The position numbers and the translations under genes were made by a program. From the NCBI RefSeq assembly GCF_000284255.1, contig NC_017075.1, positions 1,674,001 to 1,738,000 of the forward strand: a DNA stretch of 64,000 bases. Direction: 5' to 3'. The notes under the pieces were generated by a model. The model did no database searches. It saw nothing but the letters and a program-made list of their open reading frames with translations, and was not told where the DNA came from. The DNA comes from Rubrivivax gelatinosus IL144 (GTDB lineage Bacteria > Pseudomonadota > Gammaproteobacteria > Burkholderiales > Burkholderiaceae_C). Position 1 is the stretch's first letter, and each line of letters opens with the position of its first letter. Below are positions 1 to 8,523 of this stretch, piece by piece.

Positions 1-143
1 TGCTCTACGACGGCCGCATCGTCGGCCTGGATACCCGGGTCTGGGGCACCTGGCTGATGTGGATCGCCGCGGTGATGACCGTCTGGTCGATGGTCTACTA
101 CCTGCAGCGCGCGATTCCCGAGATCCGTGCCAAGGTGCGCTGA
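1..143 (+). CDS. pgsA: CDP-diacylglycerol-glycerol-3-phosphate phosphatidyltransferase, C-terminal end (partial)
   Basis: Only the last 46 codons are in the window; the frame is open from position 3 and ends at TGA 141-143. The peptide contains a membrane-type segment (WLMWIAAVMTVWSMVYYLQ) followed by a short basic tail ending IRAKVR, which matches the final helix and tail that I recall for proteobacterial PgsA. PgsA makes phosphatidylglycerol-phosphate at the inner membrane. The call rests on this short tail and on its position upstream of a HU gene and tRNA, so another CDP-alcohol phosphatidyltransferase or a different membrane protein cannot be excluded. Confidence 0.65.
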   Translation, partial: LYDGRIVGLDTRVWGTWLMWIAAVMTVWSMVYYLQRAIPEIRAKVR

Positions 144-270
144 AGACCGCGCCGCGCGTCGGCGCTTGGGCGGCGTCCGGCGCACCTGACCCATAATCCG
201 CGGCCTCGCCGCCCGCCCGGCCCACGAAGCCGTGCCGGCGACCCGCACGAACCACACGAGGAATAACGAC

Positions 271-543
271 GTGAACAAGACGGATCTGATCGCCCACATC
301 GCCCAGCAGGCGGACCTGTCCAAGGCCTCGGCCACGCGCGCTCTCGAAGCCGCGCTCGAAGGCGTGCAGACCGCGCTGAAGAACGGCGACAGCGTCGCGA
401 TCGCCGGCTTCGGCACCTTCGAGGTCTCCGAGCGCGCCGCGCGCACCGGCCGCAACCCGCGCACCGGCGAGGCCATCGAGGTCAAGGCCGCCAAGGTTCC
501 GAAGTTCCGTCCGGGCAAGGCCCTGAAGGACCTGCTCGGCTGA
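271..543 (+). CDS. hupB: HU-family DNA-binding protein
   Basis: A 90-residue nucleoid protein of normal HU length. It starts [13 protein letters not shown], carries the GFGTFEV turn and the DNA-arm signature [12 protein letters not shown] (about residues 61-72), and ends [10 protein letters not shown]. It binds and bends DNA as a dimer. The GTG at 271 is chosen because it gives the canonical MNKTDLI start and has a GAGGA ribosome site at 258-262; the frame is open further upstream to 232, but that extension is not HU-like. A CATAAT hexamer at 192-197 could be a -10 element. The gene stands alone between pgsA and tRNA-Val. Confidence 0.95.
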   Translation: MNKTDLIAHIAQQADLSKASATRALEAALEGVQTALKNGDSVAIAGFGTFEVSERAARTGRNPRTGEAIEVKAAKVPKFRPGKALKDLLG

Positions 544-554
544 AGTCTCCAGCC

Positions 555-630
555 GGGTGCTTAGCTCAGTCGGTAGAGCGGCGCCCTTACAAGGCGTAGG
601 TCGGCGGTTCGAACCCGTCAGCACCCACCA
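555..630 (+). tRNA. tRNA-Val (anticodon TAC)
   Basis: Full cloverleaf of 76 nt with the 3' CCA encoded. The acceptor stem GGGTGCT pairs with AGCACCC. The D-arm is GCTC/GAGC. The anticodon loop is CTTACAA with anticodon TAC (valine). The T-arm contains GGTTCGAAC. It lies 11 bp after the HU stop and is followed by a strong terminator. Confidence 0.95.
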
Positions 631-679
631 AGGACCAGGCATCGGCGCGGCATAGAATGCCGCGCCGACCGCCCACCCG

Positions 680-707
680 GAAGGCGAACCGCGGTTCGCC
701 TTCTTTC
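680..707 (+). terminator. Rho-independent terminator after tRNA-Val
   Basis: GAAGGCGAACC (680-690) and GGTTCGCCTTC (693-703) form a perfect 11-bp stem with a 2-nt spacer, followed by TTTCG. It separates tRNA-Val from ppiD. Confidence 0.7.
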
Positions 708-757
708 GCTTCAGGGCCCCGTCTTTCGCCGTCACGGCCCTCCCATCCCTCACAACG

Positions 758-2665
758 ATGTTCGATTTCGTCCGCAACCACTCGCGCCTGGTGCTGGGCA
801 TCATGGTGCTGCTGATCTTCCCGTCGTTCATCTTCTTCGGGATCCAGGGCTACACCCGCTTCACCGAGGGCGGTGCCGTGACGGTGGCCAAGGTCGACGG
901 CCAGTCGATCTCGCGCGCCGAATGGGACGCCGAGCACCAGCGCAACGTCGACCGCCTGCGCCGCCAGCGCCCCGACGTCGACGCCAAGCTGCTCGAGACG
1001 CCCGAGATGAAGCGCGAGACGCTCGACGGTCTGGTGCGCGACCGCGTGCTGATCGCCACGGCCCGCCAGTACCACCTCGTGCCCGACGACGCGCGCCTGC
1101 AGCGCCTGTTCGTCACCGACCCGCAGTTCGCCGGCCTGCGCAACCCCGACGGCAGCGTCAACCGCGAGATCCTCGCCGCCCAGGGCATGAGCGTCGAGGC
1201 CTTCGAGCAGCAGCTGCGCCAGGAGTTCGGCATGCAGCAGGTGCTGGGCGCGGTCGCCCAGTCCTCGTTCACGCCGCCGGCCGTCGCCGCGACCTCGCTG
1301 GACGCGCTGCTGCAGCGCCGTGCGGTGCAGATCCAGCGCTTCGACGCCAACGCCTTCCGCGCCCAGGTGACGCCGGCCGACAGCGACCTTCAGGCCTATT
1401 ACGACGCGCACGCCGCCGAGTTCCGCGCGCCGGAACAGGCGCAGATCGAGTACGTCGTGCTCGACCTCGCCGCGCTCGCCAAGGACGCCTCGGTGCCCGA
1501 GGAAGACCTGCGCCGCTACTACGAAGAGAACGCCAGCCGCTACACGCAGGCCGAGGAGCGCCGCGCCAGCCACATCCTGGTGAAGGTCGACCCGTCGGCG
1601 CCGGCCGACGAGAAGAAGGCCGCCAAGGCACGCGCCGAGCAGCTGCTCGCCGACGTGCGCCGTTCGCCGAACTCGTTCGCCGAAGTGGCACGCAAGAACT
1701 CGCAGGATCCGGGCTCGGCCGCACGCGGCGGCGACCTCGACTTCTTCGGCCGCGGCATGATGGCCAAGCCTTTCGAGGACGCGGTCTACGCGATGAAGCC
1801 GGGCGAGATCAGCAACGTCATCGAGACCGACTTCGGCTACCACATCATCACGCTGACGGGCATCCGCGGCGGGCAGAAGAAGTCCTTCGAGTCGGTGCGT
1901 GCCGAGGTCGAGCAGGAGGTCCGCCGCACGCTGGCGCAAAAGCGCTACGCCGAGGCCGCCGAGACCTTCACCAACACCGTCTACGAGCAGTCCGACAGCC
2001 TGAAGCCGGTGATGGACAAGCTCAAGCTGCAGAAGCAGACCGCCACCGTGATGCGCCAGCCGGCCCCGGGCGCGGCCGGCGCGCTGGCTTCGGCCAAGCT
2101 GCTCGAGGCCGTGTTCTCCGACGACTCGGTGCGCAACAAGCGCAACACCGACGCCGTCGAGATCGGCCAGAACCAGATGGCGTCGGCGCGCATCGTCAGC
2201 TACTCGCCGGCGCGCACGCTGCCGCTGGCCGAGGTGCGCGACCGCGTGCGCGAAGCCGTCGTCGCGCAGAAGGCCGCGACGCTGGCCAAGGCCGAGGGCG
2301 CCAAGCGTGTCGAGGCGCTGAAGAAGACGCCGAACGAGGCGCTGCCGATCTCGCTGACGGTCTCGCGTGCCCAGCCGCAAGGCCTGCCGCGCCCGATCAT
2401 GGAAGCCGTGCTGCGCGCCGATCCGAAGAAGCTGCCGGCCACCGTCGGCGTCGACCTCGGCACCCAGGGCTACGCCGTCGTGCGCGTCACGCAGGTGATG
2501 GCGCGCGAAGCCGAGCCGGCCACCGACGCGATGCTGCAGCAGCAGCTCGCCCAGACCTGGGCCACCGCCGAGGCGTTGGCCTACCTGGACGCGCTGAAGC
2601 GCCGCACCAAGGCCGAGATCAAGGAAGCCGCGGTTGCCGCCGCGAGCAAGTCGACCACTCCTTGA
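758..2665 (+). CDS. ppiD: PpiD-type periplasmic peptidyl-prolyl cis-trans isomerase / SurA N-terminal domain protein
   Basis: A 635-residue membrane-anchored chaperone for newly exported proteins, the usual PpiD length. Residues 12-30 form one signal-anchor helix ([18 protein letters not shown]). A SurA-type N-terminal chaperone region follows ([19 protein letters not shown] onward). A single parvulin domain lies at about residues 268-370, with the diagnostic [11 protein letters not shown] start, [12 protein letters not shown] centre and FGYHIITL end. The C-terminal third is a second chaperone lobe. It stands alone between two tRNA genes; the start ATG follows a weak purine stretch. Its product probably assists outer-membrane protein folding with SurA and Skp, by family knowledge. 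Confidence 0.92.
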   Translation: MFDFVRNHSRLVLGIMVLLIFPSFIFFGIQGYTRFTEGGAVTVAKVDGQSISRAEWDAEHQRNVDRLRRQRPDVDAKLLETPEMKRETLDGLVRDRVLIATARQYHLVPDDARLQRLFVTDPQFAGLRNPDGSVNREILAAQGMSVEAFEQQLRQEFGMQQVLGAVAQSSFTPPAVAATSLDALLQRRAVQIQRFDANAFRAQVTPADSDLQAYYDAHAAEFRAPEQAQIEYVVLDLAALAKDASVPEEDLRRYYEENASRYTQAEERRASHILVKVDPSAPADEKKAAKARAEQLLADVRRSPNSFAEVARKNSQDPGSAARGGDLDFFGRGMMAKPFEDAVYAMKPGEISNVIETDFGYHIITLTGIRGGQKKSFESVRAEVEQEVRRTLAQKRYAEAAETFTNTVYEQSDSLKPVMDKLKLQKQTATVMRQPAPGAAGALASAKLLEAVFSDDSVRNKRNTDAVEIGQNQMASARIVSYSPARTLPLAEVRDRVREAVVAQKAATLAKAEGAKRVEALKKTPNEALPISLTVSRAQPQGLPRPIMEAVLRADPKKLPATVGVDLGTQGYAVVRVTQVMAREAEPATDAMLQQQLAQTWATAEALAYLDALKRRTKAEIKEAAVAAASKSTTP

Positions 2666-2688
2666 TAACGGCACTTTCGCGCTATACT
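2662..2688 (+). promoter_or_regulatory. Probable promoter of tRNA-His
   Basis: TATACT at 2683-2688 is a good -10 hexamer, with TTGATA at 2662-2667 as a possible -35. The 15-nt spacing is shorter than ideal. The -10 is placed 17 bp before the tRNA, as expected for a tRNA promoter. Confidence 0.5.
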
Positions 2689-2704
2689 CTCGTTTCTTTG
2701 CTGC

Positions 2705-2781
2705 GGTGGCTGTAGCTCAGTTGGTAGAGTCCCAGATTGTGATTCTGGTCGTCGTGGGTTCGAGTCCCATCAGCCACCCCA
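2705..2781 (+). tRNA. tRNA-His (anticodon GTG)
   Basis: A 77-nt tRNA with the extra G-1 at 2705 typical of tRNA-His, then GTGGCTG pairing with CAGCCAC. The anticodon loop is ATTGTGATT with anticodon GTG. The T-arm contains GGGTTCGAGTCCC, and CCA is encoded at 2779-2781. Its last 17 nt belong to the left attachment repeat of the genomic island, so the island insertion preserved the tRNA sequence. Confidence 0.95.
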
Positions 2782-2788
2782 CCGAATA
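2765..2788 (+). repeat. attL: left 24-bp attachment repeat in tRNA-His
   Basis: The 24 bases from 2765 (TCCCATCAGCC...) to 2788 (...CCGAATA) occur identically at 23592-23615. The first 17 are the 3' end of tRNA-His including CCA; the last 7 are downstream. This is the classic core of a tyrosine-integrase attachment site, and the integrase gene begins about 110 bp inside. Confidence 0.9.
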
Positions 2789-2805
2789 CCGTTAGCGCAC
2801 GCAAG

Positions 2806-2837
2806 GCCTTGATTCCCAACGGAATCAAGGCTTTGTT
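2806..2837 (+). terminator. Terminator for tRNA-His carried by the island
   Basis: GCCTTGATTCC (2806-2816) and GGAATCAAGGC (2821-2831) form an 11-bp stem with loop CAAC and the T-rich tail TTTGTTG. It resembles the terminator after attR at 23633-23663 (core TTCC/GGAA and the surrounding order are shared), suggesting that the island brings a substitute for the displaced tRNA-His terminator. Confidence 0.75.
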
Positions 2838-2896
2838 GCTTCTAGGCTAAACAGCGGTTGCAACACGGTCTGTCACCCAACCTTGTGGAACAGACC

Positions 2897-4624
2897 ATGA
2901 AAGCCATCGCCGAAAACATCTACACCCGCGGCCAGCACGGCATCCAGTACGTGCGCCGTCGCATCCCGGCCGCCATCCGTGCGGCCTATCCCGCCAAGCA
3001 GACGCACATCGTGCGCAGCCTGGGCACTGCCGACCGCCGCTTGGCCAAAGGGCTCGCCAACGCCGAGCTCGCGCGCATCGACGCCGAGTTCAAGCTCAAG
3101 AGCCAACAGCTCGAACTGAGCCGGGCCTCCTTGTCGGCCAAGCGCATCGCCAAGCTCGACGACGAGCAGCTCAAGGGTATCGCCCGTTTCTGGGTGCGGC
3201 AGGTGCTGCTGGCCGACGACCAGCGGCGCCAGGCCGGCCTGGACGATGCCGAGTTCGACGAGCTGGGTGCCGAGCTGTCCGAGCAGCGCGCGCAGCTCGG
3301 TCGCATGCTGGCCCAGGGCAAGAGCATGAGCATGTTCCCCGCCATGCACGGCTTCCTGCACCTGTGCGGCCTGGACTTCGCCCCCGATGAGGCGGAAGCC
3401 AAGCGTGCCGCCTACGTGTTCCTTCGTGCCGTCGTCGAGTCGGTCGACCATCGCCTCGGCCGTCAGCGTGGTGACCTGGTCGATACCGAGGTGGTCGCGC
3501 CGGAGGTGCCGCATCCGCTCCCCGCCGCGGCGCCCGAGCGCGCTCCGGCGAACCTGCGCGCGCCCACCTGGGAGGCGGTCTTCGAGACGTGGCGCGACTA
3601 CGTCGAGAACCGTCCCAAGCCGACGACCATCGCCTCGCAGACTGCCTGGCGTGACCTGCGGGGCTTCGCCGAGGGGCTGGGTGTTCGTCACCCTGGCGCT
3701 GTCACACCCGAACAGATGACCGCCTTCGCCGAGCGCATGCGCGAACGTGGGCTTGCGGTGCCGACCATCAACGAACGCATTCTCAAGGTCCGAGCCATCT
3801 ACAAGATTGCCGTGGGCAAGCACGTGCTGAAGGACAACCCTGCGGCCGGCACCATCGGCTTCAAGCAGGCAGCGGCCCGGCAGCGGCAGAAGCGCCGACT
3901 GTCGTTCGACGCGGCTGACCTGGGCGCCCTGTTCGGCTCGCCCGTGTTCACCGAGCACAAGCGGTCGGTGGGCCAGTCGGGCGAGGCCAGCTACTGGCTC
4001 CCGGTGCTCATGTTCTACACGGGCGCTCGGCCCGAGGAACTGGCTGGCTTGGCCCTGAGCGACCTGCAGCACGACGAGAAGCTGGGCTGGTACCTGAACC
4101 TAATCGACCGGCCCAGCGATGAAGACGCCGACCTGTTCGAGGACGGCGATGTTCCGCAGTCGCATCGGCGGACCCTGAAGAACGCACCGTCGGTGCGTCG
4201 TGTGCCGGTGGCGCAGGAGCTCATCGACCTGGGCCTGCTGCGCTATGCGGAGTGGGTGCGCCAGCGCGGCGCCGCTGTGCTGTTCCCGACGCTGACGAAG
4301 GACAGTCACGGCAAGCTGTCTGGTTCGTTCTCCAAGTTCTTCGGCCGCTACAAGCGTGCCGTGGGCATCACGGACAGCCGCAAGGTGCTGTACTCGTTCC
4401 GGCACACCATGAAGGACATGCTCGAGGCGGCAGCCGTGCCGTCCAAGTACCTGAAGCGGCTGATGGGCCATACCACCGGGGACGGCGCCATCACCGACGG
4501 CTACGGTTCCGACCTGCCGTTCGAGCTGCTGGTCGAGCAGTTCCGCAAGGTCCGCTTTCCTGCCTTGGCCGCCAAGCCGTGGCAGCCAGGGCAAGGCTAC
4601 GTGAGCCTCAAGGTCGAGGCCTGA
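2897..4624 (+). CDS. int: Site-specific tyrosine recombinase (island integrase)
   Basis: A 575-residue integrase that would catalyse integration and excision at the tRNA-His site. The N-terminus (NIYTRGQHGIQYVRRRIP) looks like the DUF6538 domain found before many phage-type integrases. A SAM-like core-binding region lies at about residues 225-320. The catalytic domain has the expected pattern: R378 in GARPEEL, HxxK starting at H503 (SFRHTMK), H525 in MGHTTG, and nucleophile Y536 (DGYG). The ATG at 2897 is preferred to the in-frame TTG at 2858 because MKAIAENIYTRG is the usual family start; the ribosome site is weak. A strong bidirectional terminator follows the stop. Its position beside attL fits an island integrase. 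Confidence 0.93.
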   Translation: MKAIAENIYTRGQHGIQYVRRRIPAAIRAAYPAKQTHIVRSLGTADRRLAKGLANAELARIDAEFKLKSQQLELSRASLSAKRIAKLDDEQLKGIARFWVRQVLLADDQRRQAGLDDAEFDELGAELSEQRAQLGRMLAQGKSMSMFPAMHGFLHLCGLDFAPDEAEAKRAAYVFLRAVVESVDHRLGRQRGDLVDTEVVAPEVPHPLPAAAPERAPANLRAPTWEAVFETWRDYVENRPKPTTIASQTAWRDLRGFAEGLGVRHPGAVTPEQMTAFAERMRERGLAVPTINERILKVRAIYKIAVGKHVLKDNPAAGTIGFKQAAARQRQKRRLSFDAADLGALFGSPVFTEHKRSVGQSGEASYWLPVLMFYTGARPEELAGLALSDLQHDEKLGWYLNLIDRPSDEDADLFEDGDVPQSHRRTLKNAPSVRRVPVAQELIDLGLLRYAEWVRQRGAAVLFPTLTKDSHGKLSGSFSKFFGRYKRAVGITDSRKVLYSFRHTMKDMLEAAAVPSKYLKRLMGHTTGDGAITDGYGSDLPFELLVEQFRKVRFPALAAKPWQPGQGYVSLKVEA

Positions 4625-4659
4625 TGGCAGGGCGCCGGGTCCACCGGCGCCGCACAAAG

Positions 4660-4697
4660 CAAAGCGGCACCAGGCCCGATGGCTTGGTGCCGCTTTG
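4660..4697. terminator. Bidirectional terminator between int and the DUF927 gene
   Basis: A 16-bp stem, CAAAGCGGCACCAGGC (4660-4675) with GCTTGGTGCCGCTTTG (4682-4697), with one G-T pair and a 6-nt loop. It sits between two convergent genes. Confidence 0.75.
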
Positions 4698-4728
4698 TAC
4701 GTGGGGACACGCCCCGTCAGCGCTTCAC

Positions 4729-6558
4729 TCAGACCACCCACTCGCCTCGCGCCGTAGCGCTCGCGCCTGCCGGCTGTCGCGGTGTCGGGGCATCTTCGTC
4801 GTTGACGCTCGGCGGGTTGCTAATAGCGGCCGGGGCCGGCACCAGCACCGCCTTCACGCTGACGCCTGCGAAGCGCTGCTGCCCGCGCGTTGCGCCAGGC
4901 AGCGTCAACAGTGCGGCCTTCCAGGTGCCTCGCGCCCACGCCGTGCCCTGGAACAACTGCCGGGCGCCGACGTGGTGCTCGGACGACGCCACTGCCAAGG
5001 TCCAGGCCTCGCGCTGGCGGTCGAACAGGGCCCGCACGCCCAGCATGGCCAGGTGCTTTTCCAGCGCCGCCAGGGTGTTACGGTCGGCGTCGCCAGACAC
5101 CAGCGTCTGCAGCGCCTCGCGCACCCGGGTGTAGAGCTTGGCGGTCTTGCCGTCCGCTTCGACCCGAACCACCACCTTGCGGTCCAGCATCGCGCCGAGG
5201 CAGGCTTCGCCGTGCGACTCGTGCTCGTCCTGCGGCACCACGTTCAGCCCCCACTGCGCAATCAGCGCAGCCAGGTCGCGCAGCGGCGGCACGGTGTCGT
5301 GTTTCAGGGCGATGTAGCCGGCCAGCAGCGGGCTCCACGTGTCGGCTCGCCGGTCAGGGTGCCCGATGTCTTGCAGCATGCGGTGCACCGCTGCACGGGC
5401 GTCGCGCATCACCTGCCAGCGAGCTACCAGCAGGCGCCGCAGCCGCGCGCCCAGCTCACCGGGCTGCACACCGCTGGCCGGGTCCAGCAGCGGGCTCTTC
5501 GTCATCCCCGCACGCTGCTTCGGCACCATCGACAGCCGCACCGAGCGGCTTTCCAGCGCCGGTTCGAGCTCGGGCAGGTGGATGCCGCAGAGCACCACAC
5601 CGGCCGGCGCGTTGAAGTACTGCACCTTGCCGCCGATGACACGCGAGAACTTGCCCTTGCCCGGTGTCTTGGTGAAGCCGCTGTTGAACACCTCGGCCAG
5701 CTTCAGCATTTCGCCCTTGCTGACCTTCAGCGGCTCGAACTCGTCGCAAATCATCGCCAGCGACGAGTCTTTCACCGCGTGCAGCACCTGCGCCACCGTC
5801 GGAACGCCGTCACGCCGTACCGCCTGCCTGCCGAGCAACGCAGTCTGCAGGTCCACCCAGGTGGTCTTGCCCGACCCGCGTTCCGCCGTGACGATGAGCG
5901 AAGGGCTGTGCGGCAGAACCGCCCCCATCGCTGCGCTGGCCAGCCAACCCAGCGACACCGCCGCGCCGTGCTGCTGCTCGAAGCCGAACGACTCGAAGGT
6001 GCTTTCGACCAGGTGCACATCGGCTGCCGATGCCGAGGGCGTCGAGTCGTCGAAGCCGAGACTCTCGCCCGCCACGTACACGCGCTGCTTGGTGGGCGTG
6101 GTGTCCACCGGCGTGCCAGTTTCGTCGTAGACCGCCAGGCCGTAGTGGACGACCAGTTTGCCGTCGTCCTCGTACAGGCCCGGGCCGCGGACCGTTTCGG
6201 CCTGCGCAGGCCCGAACTCGTCGCAGCCCAGCCGGATTTCCTCGGCCAGCACGTCCGACGCGAAAACGCGTTTGCGGGTCTTCGGGTCCATCGTGCCGTA
6301 GTGGTCGAGGCAGTACGCCGCGCCGAGCTTGGTCAGCAGCGTCGCTTCGTCCAGCTTGCCGCTCAGCGTGACGAGCTGGCCGGTCTTACGGGAGAGGACG
6401 CGGTAACTGCCGTTCAGGTCGTAGCCCGCGACATCGAAGCCGCCGCCGGGGTGAATCAGCTCAGCGCGGGAAGGCGAGGGCGGCACCGCCTTCAGTGCCG
6501 GGGCTGCCGCAGCCTTGTGGCTGCCGAACAGTGCGCTCAGGATTTTGTTGTTGCTCAT
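4729..6558 (-). CDS. DUF927-type P-loop ATPase, probable replication or helicase-like protein
   Basis: A 609-residue protein. Residues about 40-160 hold the region resembling DUF927 (FDVAGYDLNGSYRVLSR onward), and residues 225-234 form a Walker A (AERGSGKTTW). A Walker B-like ICDEFEPL follows, and an arginine-rich stretch (LESRSVRLSMVPK) may supply an arginine finger. DUF927 ATPases are common in phages, satellites and integrative elements and are related to superfamily-3-type helicase/primase proteins, so a role in element replication is likely but not shown. No primase active site is visible. The gene is convergent with int. A GGAG sits about 8 nt before the ATG. About 590 bp of non-coding, hairpin-rich DNA lies upstream. 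Confidence 0.75.
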   Translation of the reverse strand: MSNNKILSALFGSHKAAAAPALKAVPPSPSRAELIHPGGGFDVAGYDLNGSYRVLSRKTGQLVTLSGKLDEATLLTKLGAAYCLDHYGTMDPKTRKRVFASDVLAEEIRLGCDEFGPAQAETVRGPGLYEDDGKLVVHYGLAVYDETGTPVDTTPTKQRVYVAGESLGFDDSTPSASAADVHLVESTFESFGFEQQHGAAVSLGWLASAAMGAVLPHSPSLIVTAERGSGKTTWVDLQTALLGRQAVRRDGVPTVAQVLHAVKDSSLAMICDEFEPLKVSKGEMLKLAEVFNSGFTKTPGKGKFSRVIGGKVQYFNAPAGVVLCGIHLPELEPALESRSVRLSMVPKQRAGMTKSPLLDPASGVQPGELGARLRRLLVARWQVMRDARAAVHRMLQDIGHPDRRADTWSPLLAGYIALKHDTVPPLRDLAALIAQWGLNVVPQDEHESHGEACLGAMLDRKVVVRVEADGKTAKLYTRVREALQTLVSGDADRNTLAALEKHLAMLGVRALFDRQREAWTLAVASSEHHVGARQLFQGTAWARGTWKAALLTLPGATRGQQRFAGVSVKAVLVPAPAAISNPPSVNDEDAPTPRQPAGASATARGEWVV

Positions 6559-6869
6559 GTTGAAGTCTCCAAAGACGAAAGCCCTGCCGGCGACGCCGCC
6601 GGCAAGGCTTGATGTGTGAGGGGGAGCGCTGCCGAAGACTCAGGCAGCGCAAGTCGGCAGCTCAAGGCCAGAACGGCTGGAGCATGCGGGGCACGAGGTG
6701 CCCAACGCCGAGCCCGTCGAACGGGTGGCGTCTACTGGCGCACCACGGAGCTGTGGGGCCAGGCCTTGGAAGTTGGGAGTTGGCTTGTCGGCGCCGACCC
6801 CAGGGCGCGAAGGCTAGTTAGTCTGTTCTAAGCGCGGGTCTGGGGTATGCCGACAGGCAGGGATTTTTA

Positions 6870-6918
6870 AAGAACACGACCCCGATGCCACCAGCTTGGG
6901 TGGGGGGAGCGTGTTCTT
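6870..6918. repeat. Long inverted repeat / hairpin
   Basis: Outer arms AAGAACACG (6870-6878) and CGTGTTCTT (6910-6918) are exact complements. Inside are CCCC/GGGG and CCACC/GGTGG, with a GATG bulge and a 6-nt loop, giving about 18 pairs. There is no T-run after either arm, so it is not a typical terminator; an origin, operator or RNA element is possible. Confidence 0.6.
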
Positions 6919-7009
6919 GCGCGGGAGGTGCGCTGATGAAGTAGGAGCCGAACTGTATCGCCGCCGCGCAGCTTGGCAAGGCAATAGTTCACGGCCGGCC
7001 TTGGTGGCA

Positions 7010-7041
7010 GACCGTCACCGGCGACCGTCTTGCAGACCGTC
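7010..7041 (+). repeat. Three iteron-like GACCGTC repeats
   Basis: GACCGTC occurs at 7010-7016, 7023-7029 and 7035-7041, at 13- and 12-bp spacing, close to one helical turn. Such phasing is typical of protein-binding arrays including replication iterons; chance is possible because the motif is short and GC-rich. Confidence 0.35.
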
Positions 7042-7218
7042 GCCCAGGCCGAGACGGTAGAAGCAGACGCTTCCACCGTGGGGGAGCGGGGCACCCCGGC
7101 TCACGGTCGCTAGGGCGACACGCCGTGTTTCGGGCTGGACGCCCTGTTGGGCGACACGCAAAACTGCCCCCCTGGCGTCATTGAGAACTGACCCCCTTCG
7201 CTGACGAAGGAGAGGTCG

Positions 7219-8523
7219 ATGGAGGAAGTGTTCCAAGCTCAGCCGGTCCAACGAGGCCCGGGGAGCGACACGATGCTGGCGCCACAGGAGGTGCAGAAGA
7301 TGCTGGCGCTGCAGGCGCTGGGATGGGGAGCCAAGCGCATCAGCCGGGAACTGGGCTGCAGCCGCAACACGGTGCGCGAGTACCTGCGGCAAGGCGGCTG
7401 GCGGCCGATGCGCACGACGCACCGCGAGAGCGTCCTGGAGCCGCACCGGCAGTGGCTGGCCGAGCGGCTGCGGCAGCACCGCGGCAACGCCGACGTCGTG
7501 CGCCAGGACCTGCAGCGAGAGCTGGGCATCCGCGTGAGCCTGCGCACCGTCCAGCGTGCCGTCGAGCCGCTGCGTCGGGAGTTGCGGGCCGAGAGCGTGG
7601 CCACAGTGCGCTACGAGACCGCGCCCGGCCAGCAACTGCAAATCGACTTCGGCAGCACGTCAGTCATCGTGGACGGCGAGCCGCTGCGCATCCACCTGTT
7701 CGTCGCCACGCTCGGCTACAGCCGGCGCTGTCACGTCGCCGTCTTCCTGCATGAGCGCCAGTCGTCGTGGCTGCACGGCCTGGAAGGCGCCTTCCGGCGC
7801 TTCGGCGGCGTGCCGCACGAAGTCCTGCTGGACAACGCCAAGCCGCTGGTCACCGAGCACAACGCGCAGACGCGCGAGGTGCGCTTCAACGACCGCTTCC
7901 ACGCGTTCTGCCGTTACTGGGACTTCACGCCGCGGGCCTGCGCGCCGTATCGCGCGCGGACCAAGGGCAAGGACGAGCGTGGCGTCGGCTACGTCAAGCG
8001 CAACGCCATCGCCGGGCACCGCTTCGCCAGCGTCGAGGAACTGCAGGCGCACCTGGAGCGCTGGGTGCGCGAAGTCGCCGACGTGCGCATCCACGGCAGC
8101 ACCGGCGAGCCGCCGCTGCAGCGCTTCGAGCGGCACGAGCGCGCCGCGTTGCGGCCGCTGCCGTCCAAGGCGCCGTTCCTGCAGGTGCGCGAGGTCACGC
8201 GGCGCGTGCACACCGACGCCTGTATCGAGCTGGACACCAACCGCTACAGCGTGCCGTGGCGGCTCATCGGCGAGACGGTCACCGTCGTCGTCGCCGAGCG
8301 TCAGGTGCGAGTGCTCTACGCCGGCCAGGAAGTGGCCTGCCACGCGCAGAGCGCGCTGCGGCGCTGCAGCGTCATCGAGCGCAGCCACCTGGTGGGCATC
8401 GTCGGCGGCCAGTTGGCCGGGATGACGTGGCTACCGAAGATGCCGCCGCCGATAGCCCCGGTGCCTGGCGAGTTGCAGCGCCCGCTCGATCAGTACGAGG
8501 CCGTCGCCGGAGGAAGCTGGTGA
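7219..8523 (+). CDS. istA: IS21-family transposase IstA
   Basis: A 434-residue DDE transposase. The N-terminal helix-turn-helix (WGAKRISRELGCSRNTVRE) lies at about residues 36-55. The rve/DDE catalytic core has aspartate in LQIDFGS, a second aspartate in EVLLDNAKPLV and the acidic residue in the GKDERGVGYVKRNAI stretch. A C-terminal beta-barrel region recognises DNA ends. The ATG at 7219 has a strong AAGGAGAGG site. The stop overlaps the istB start (8521-8525), the usual translational coupling. It acts with IstB in transposition of this element. Confidence 0.95.
   Translation: MEEVFQAQPVQRGPGSDTMLAPQEVQKMLALQALGWGAKRISRELGCSRNTVREYLRQGGWRPMRTTHRESVLEPHRQWLAERLRQHRGNADVVRQDLQRELGIRVSLRTVQRAVEPLRRELRAESVATVRYETAPGQQLQIDFGSTSVIVDGEPLRIHLFVATLGYSRRCHVAVFLHERQSSWLHGLEGAFRRFGGVPHEVLLDNAKPLVTEHNAQTREVRFNDRFHAFCRYWDFTPRACAPYRARTKGKDERGVGYVKRNAIAGHRFASVEELQAHLERWVREVADVRIHGSTGEPPLQRFERHERAALRPLPSKAPFLQVREVTRRVHTDACIELDTNRYSVPWRLIGETVTVVVAERQVRVLYAGQEVACHAQSALRRCSVIERSHLVGIVGGQLAGMTWLPKMPPPIAPVPGELQRPLDQYEAVAGGSW

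Larger units (their letters stand above)
6559..7144. other. Non-coding, hairpin-rich region upstream of the DUF927 gene
   Basis: No convincing gene was found. Hairpins seen are TGCCGGCG/CGCCGGCA (6585-6604), GCGCTGCC/GGCAGCGC (6627-6651) and the long 6870-6918 structure, followed by three GACCGTC copies at 7010-7041. This could be the regulatory region or an origin for the adjacent ATPase. The IS21 element inserted at its right edge, so part of the original region may continue at 9386. Confidence 0.5.

Noticed and set aside
587..2674. Long minus-strand open frame opposite ppiD and many similar frames opposite other genes (for example 24644-29095, 38062-40782, 49310-52369)
   Set aside because: They are antisense shadows of clearly recognised genes in very GC-rich DNA, with Arg/Ala/Gly/His-rich sequence and no family similarity.
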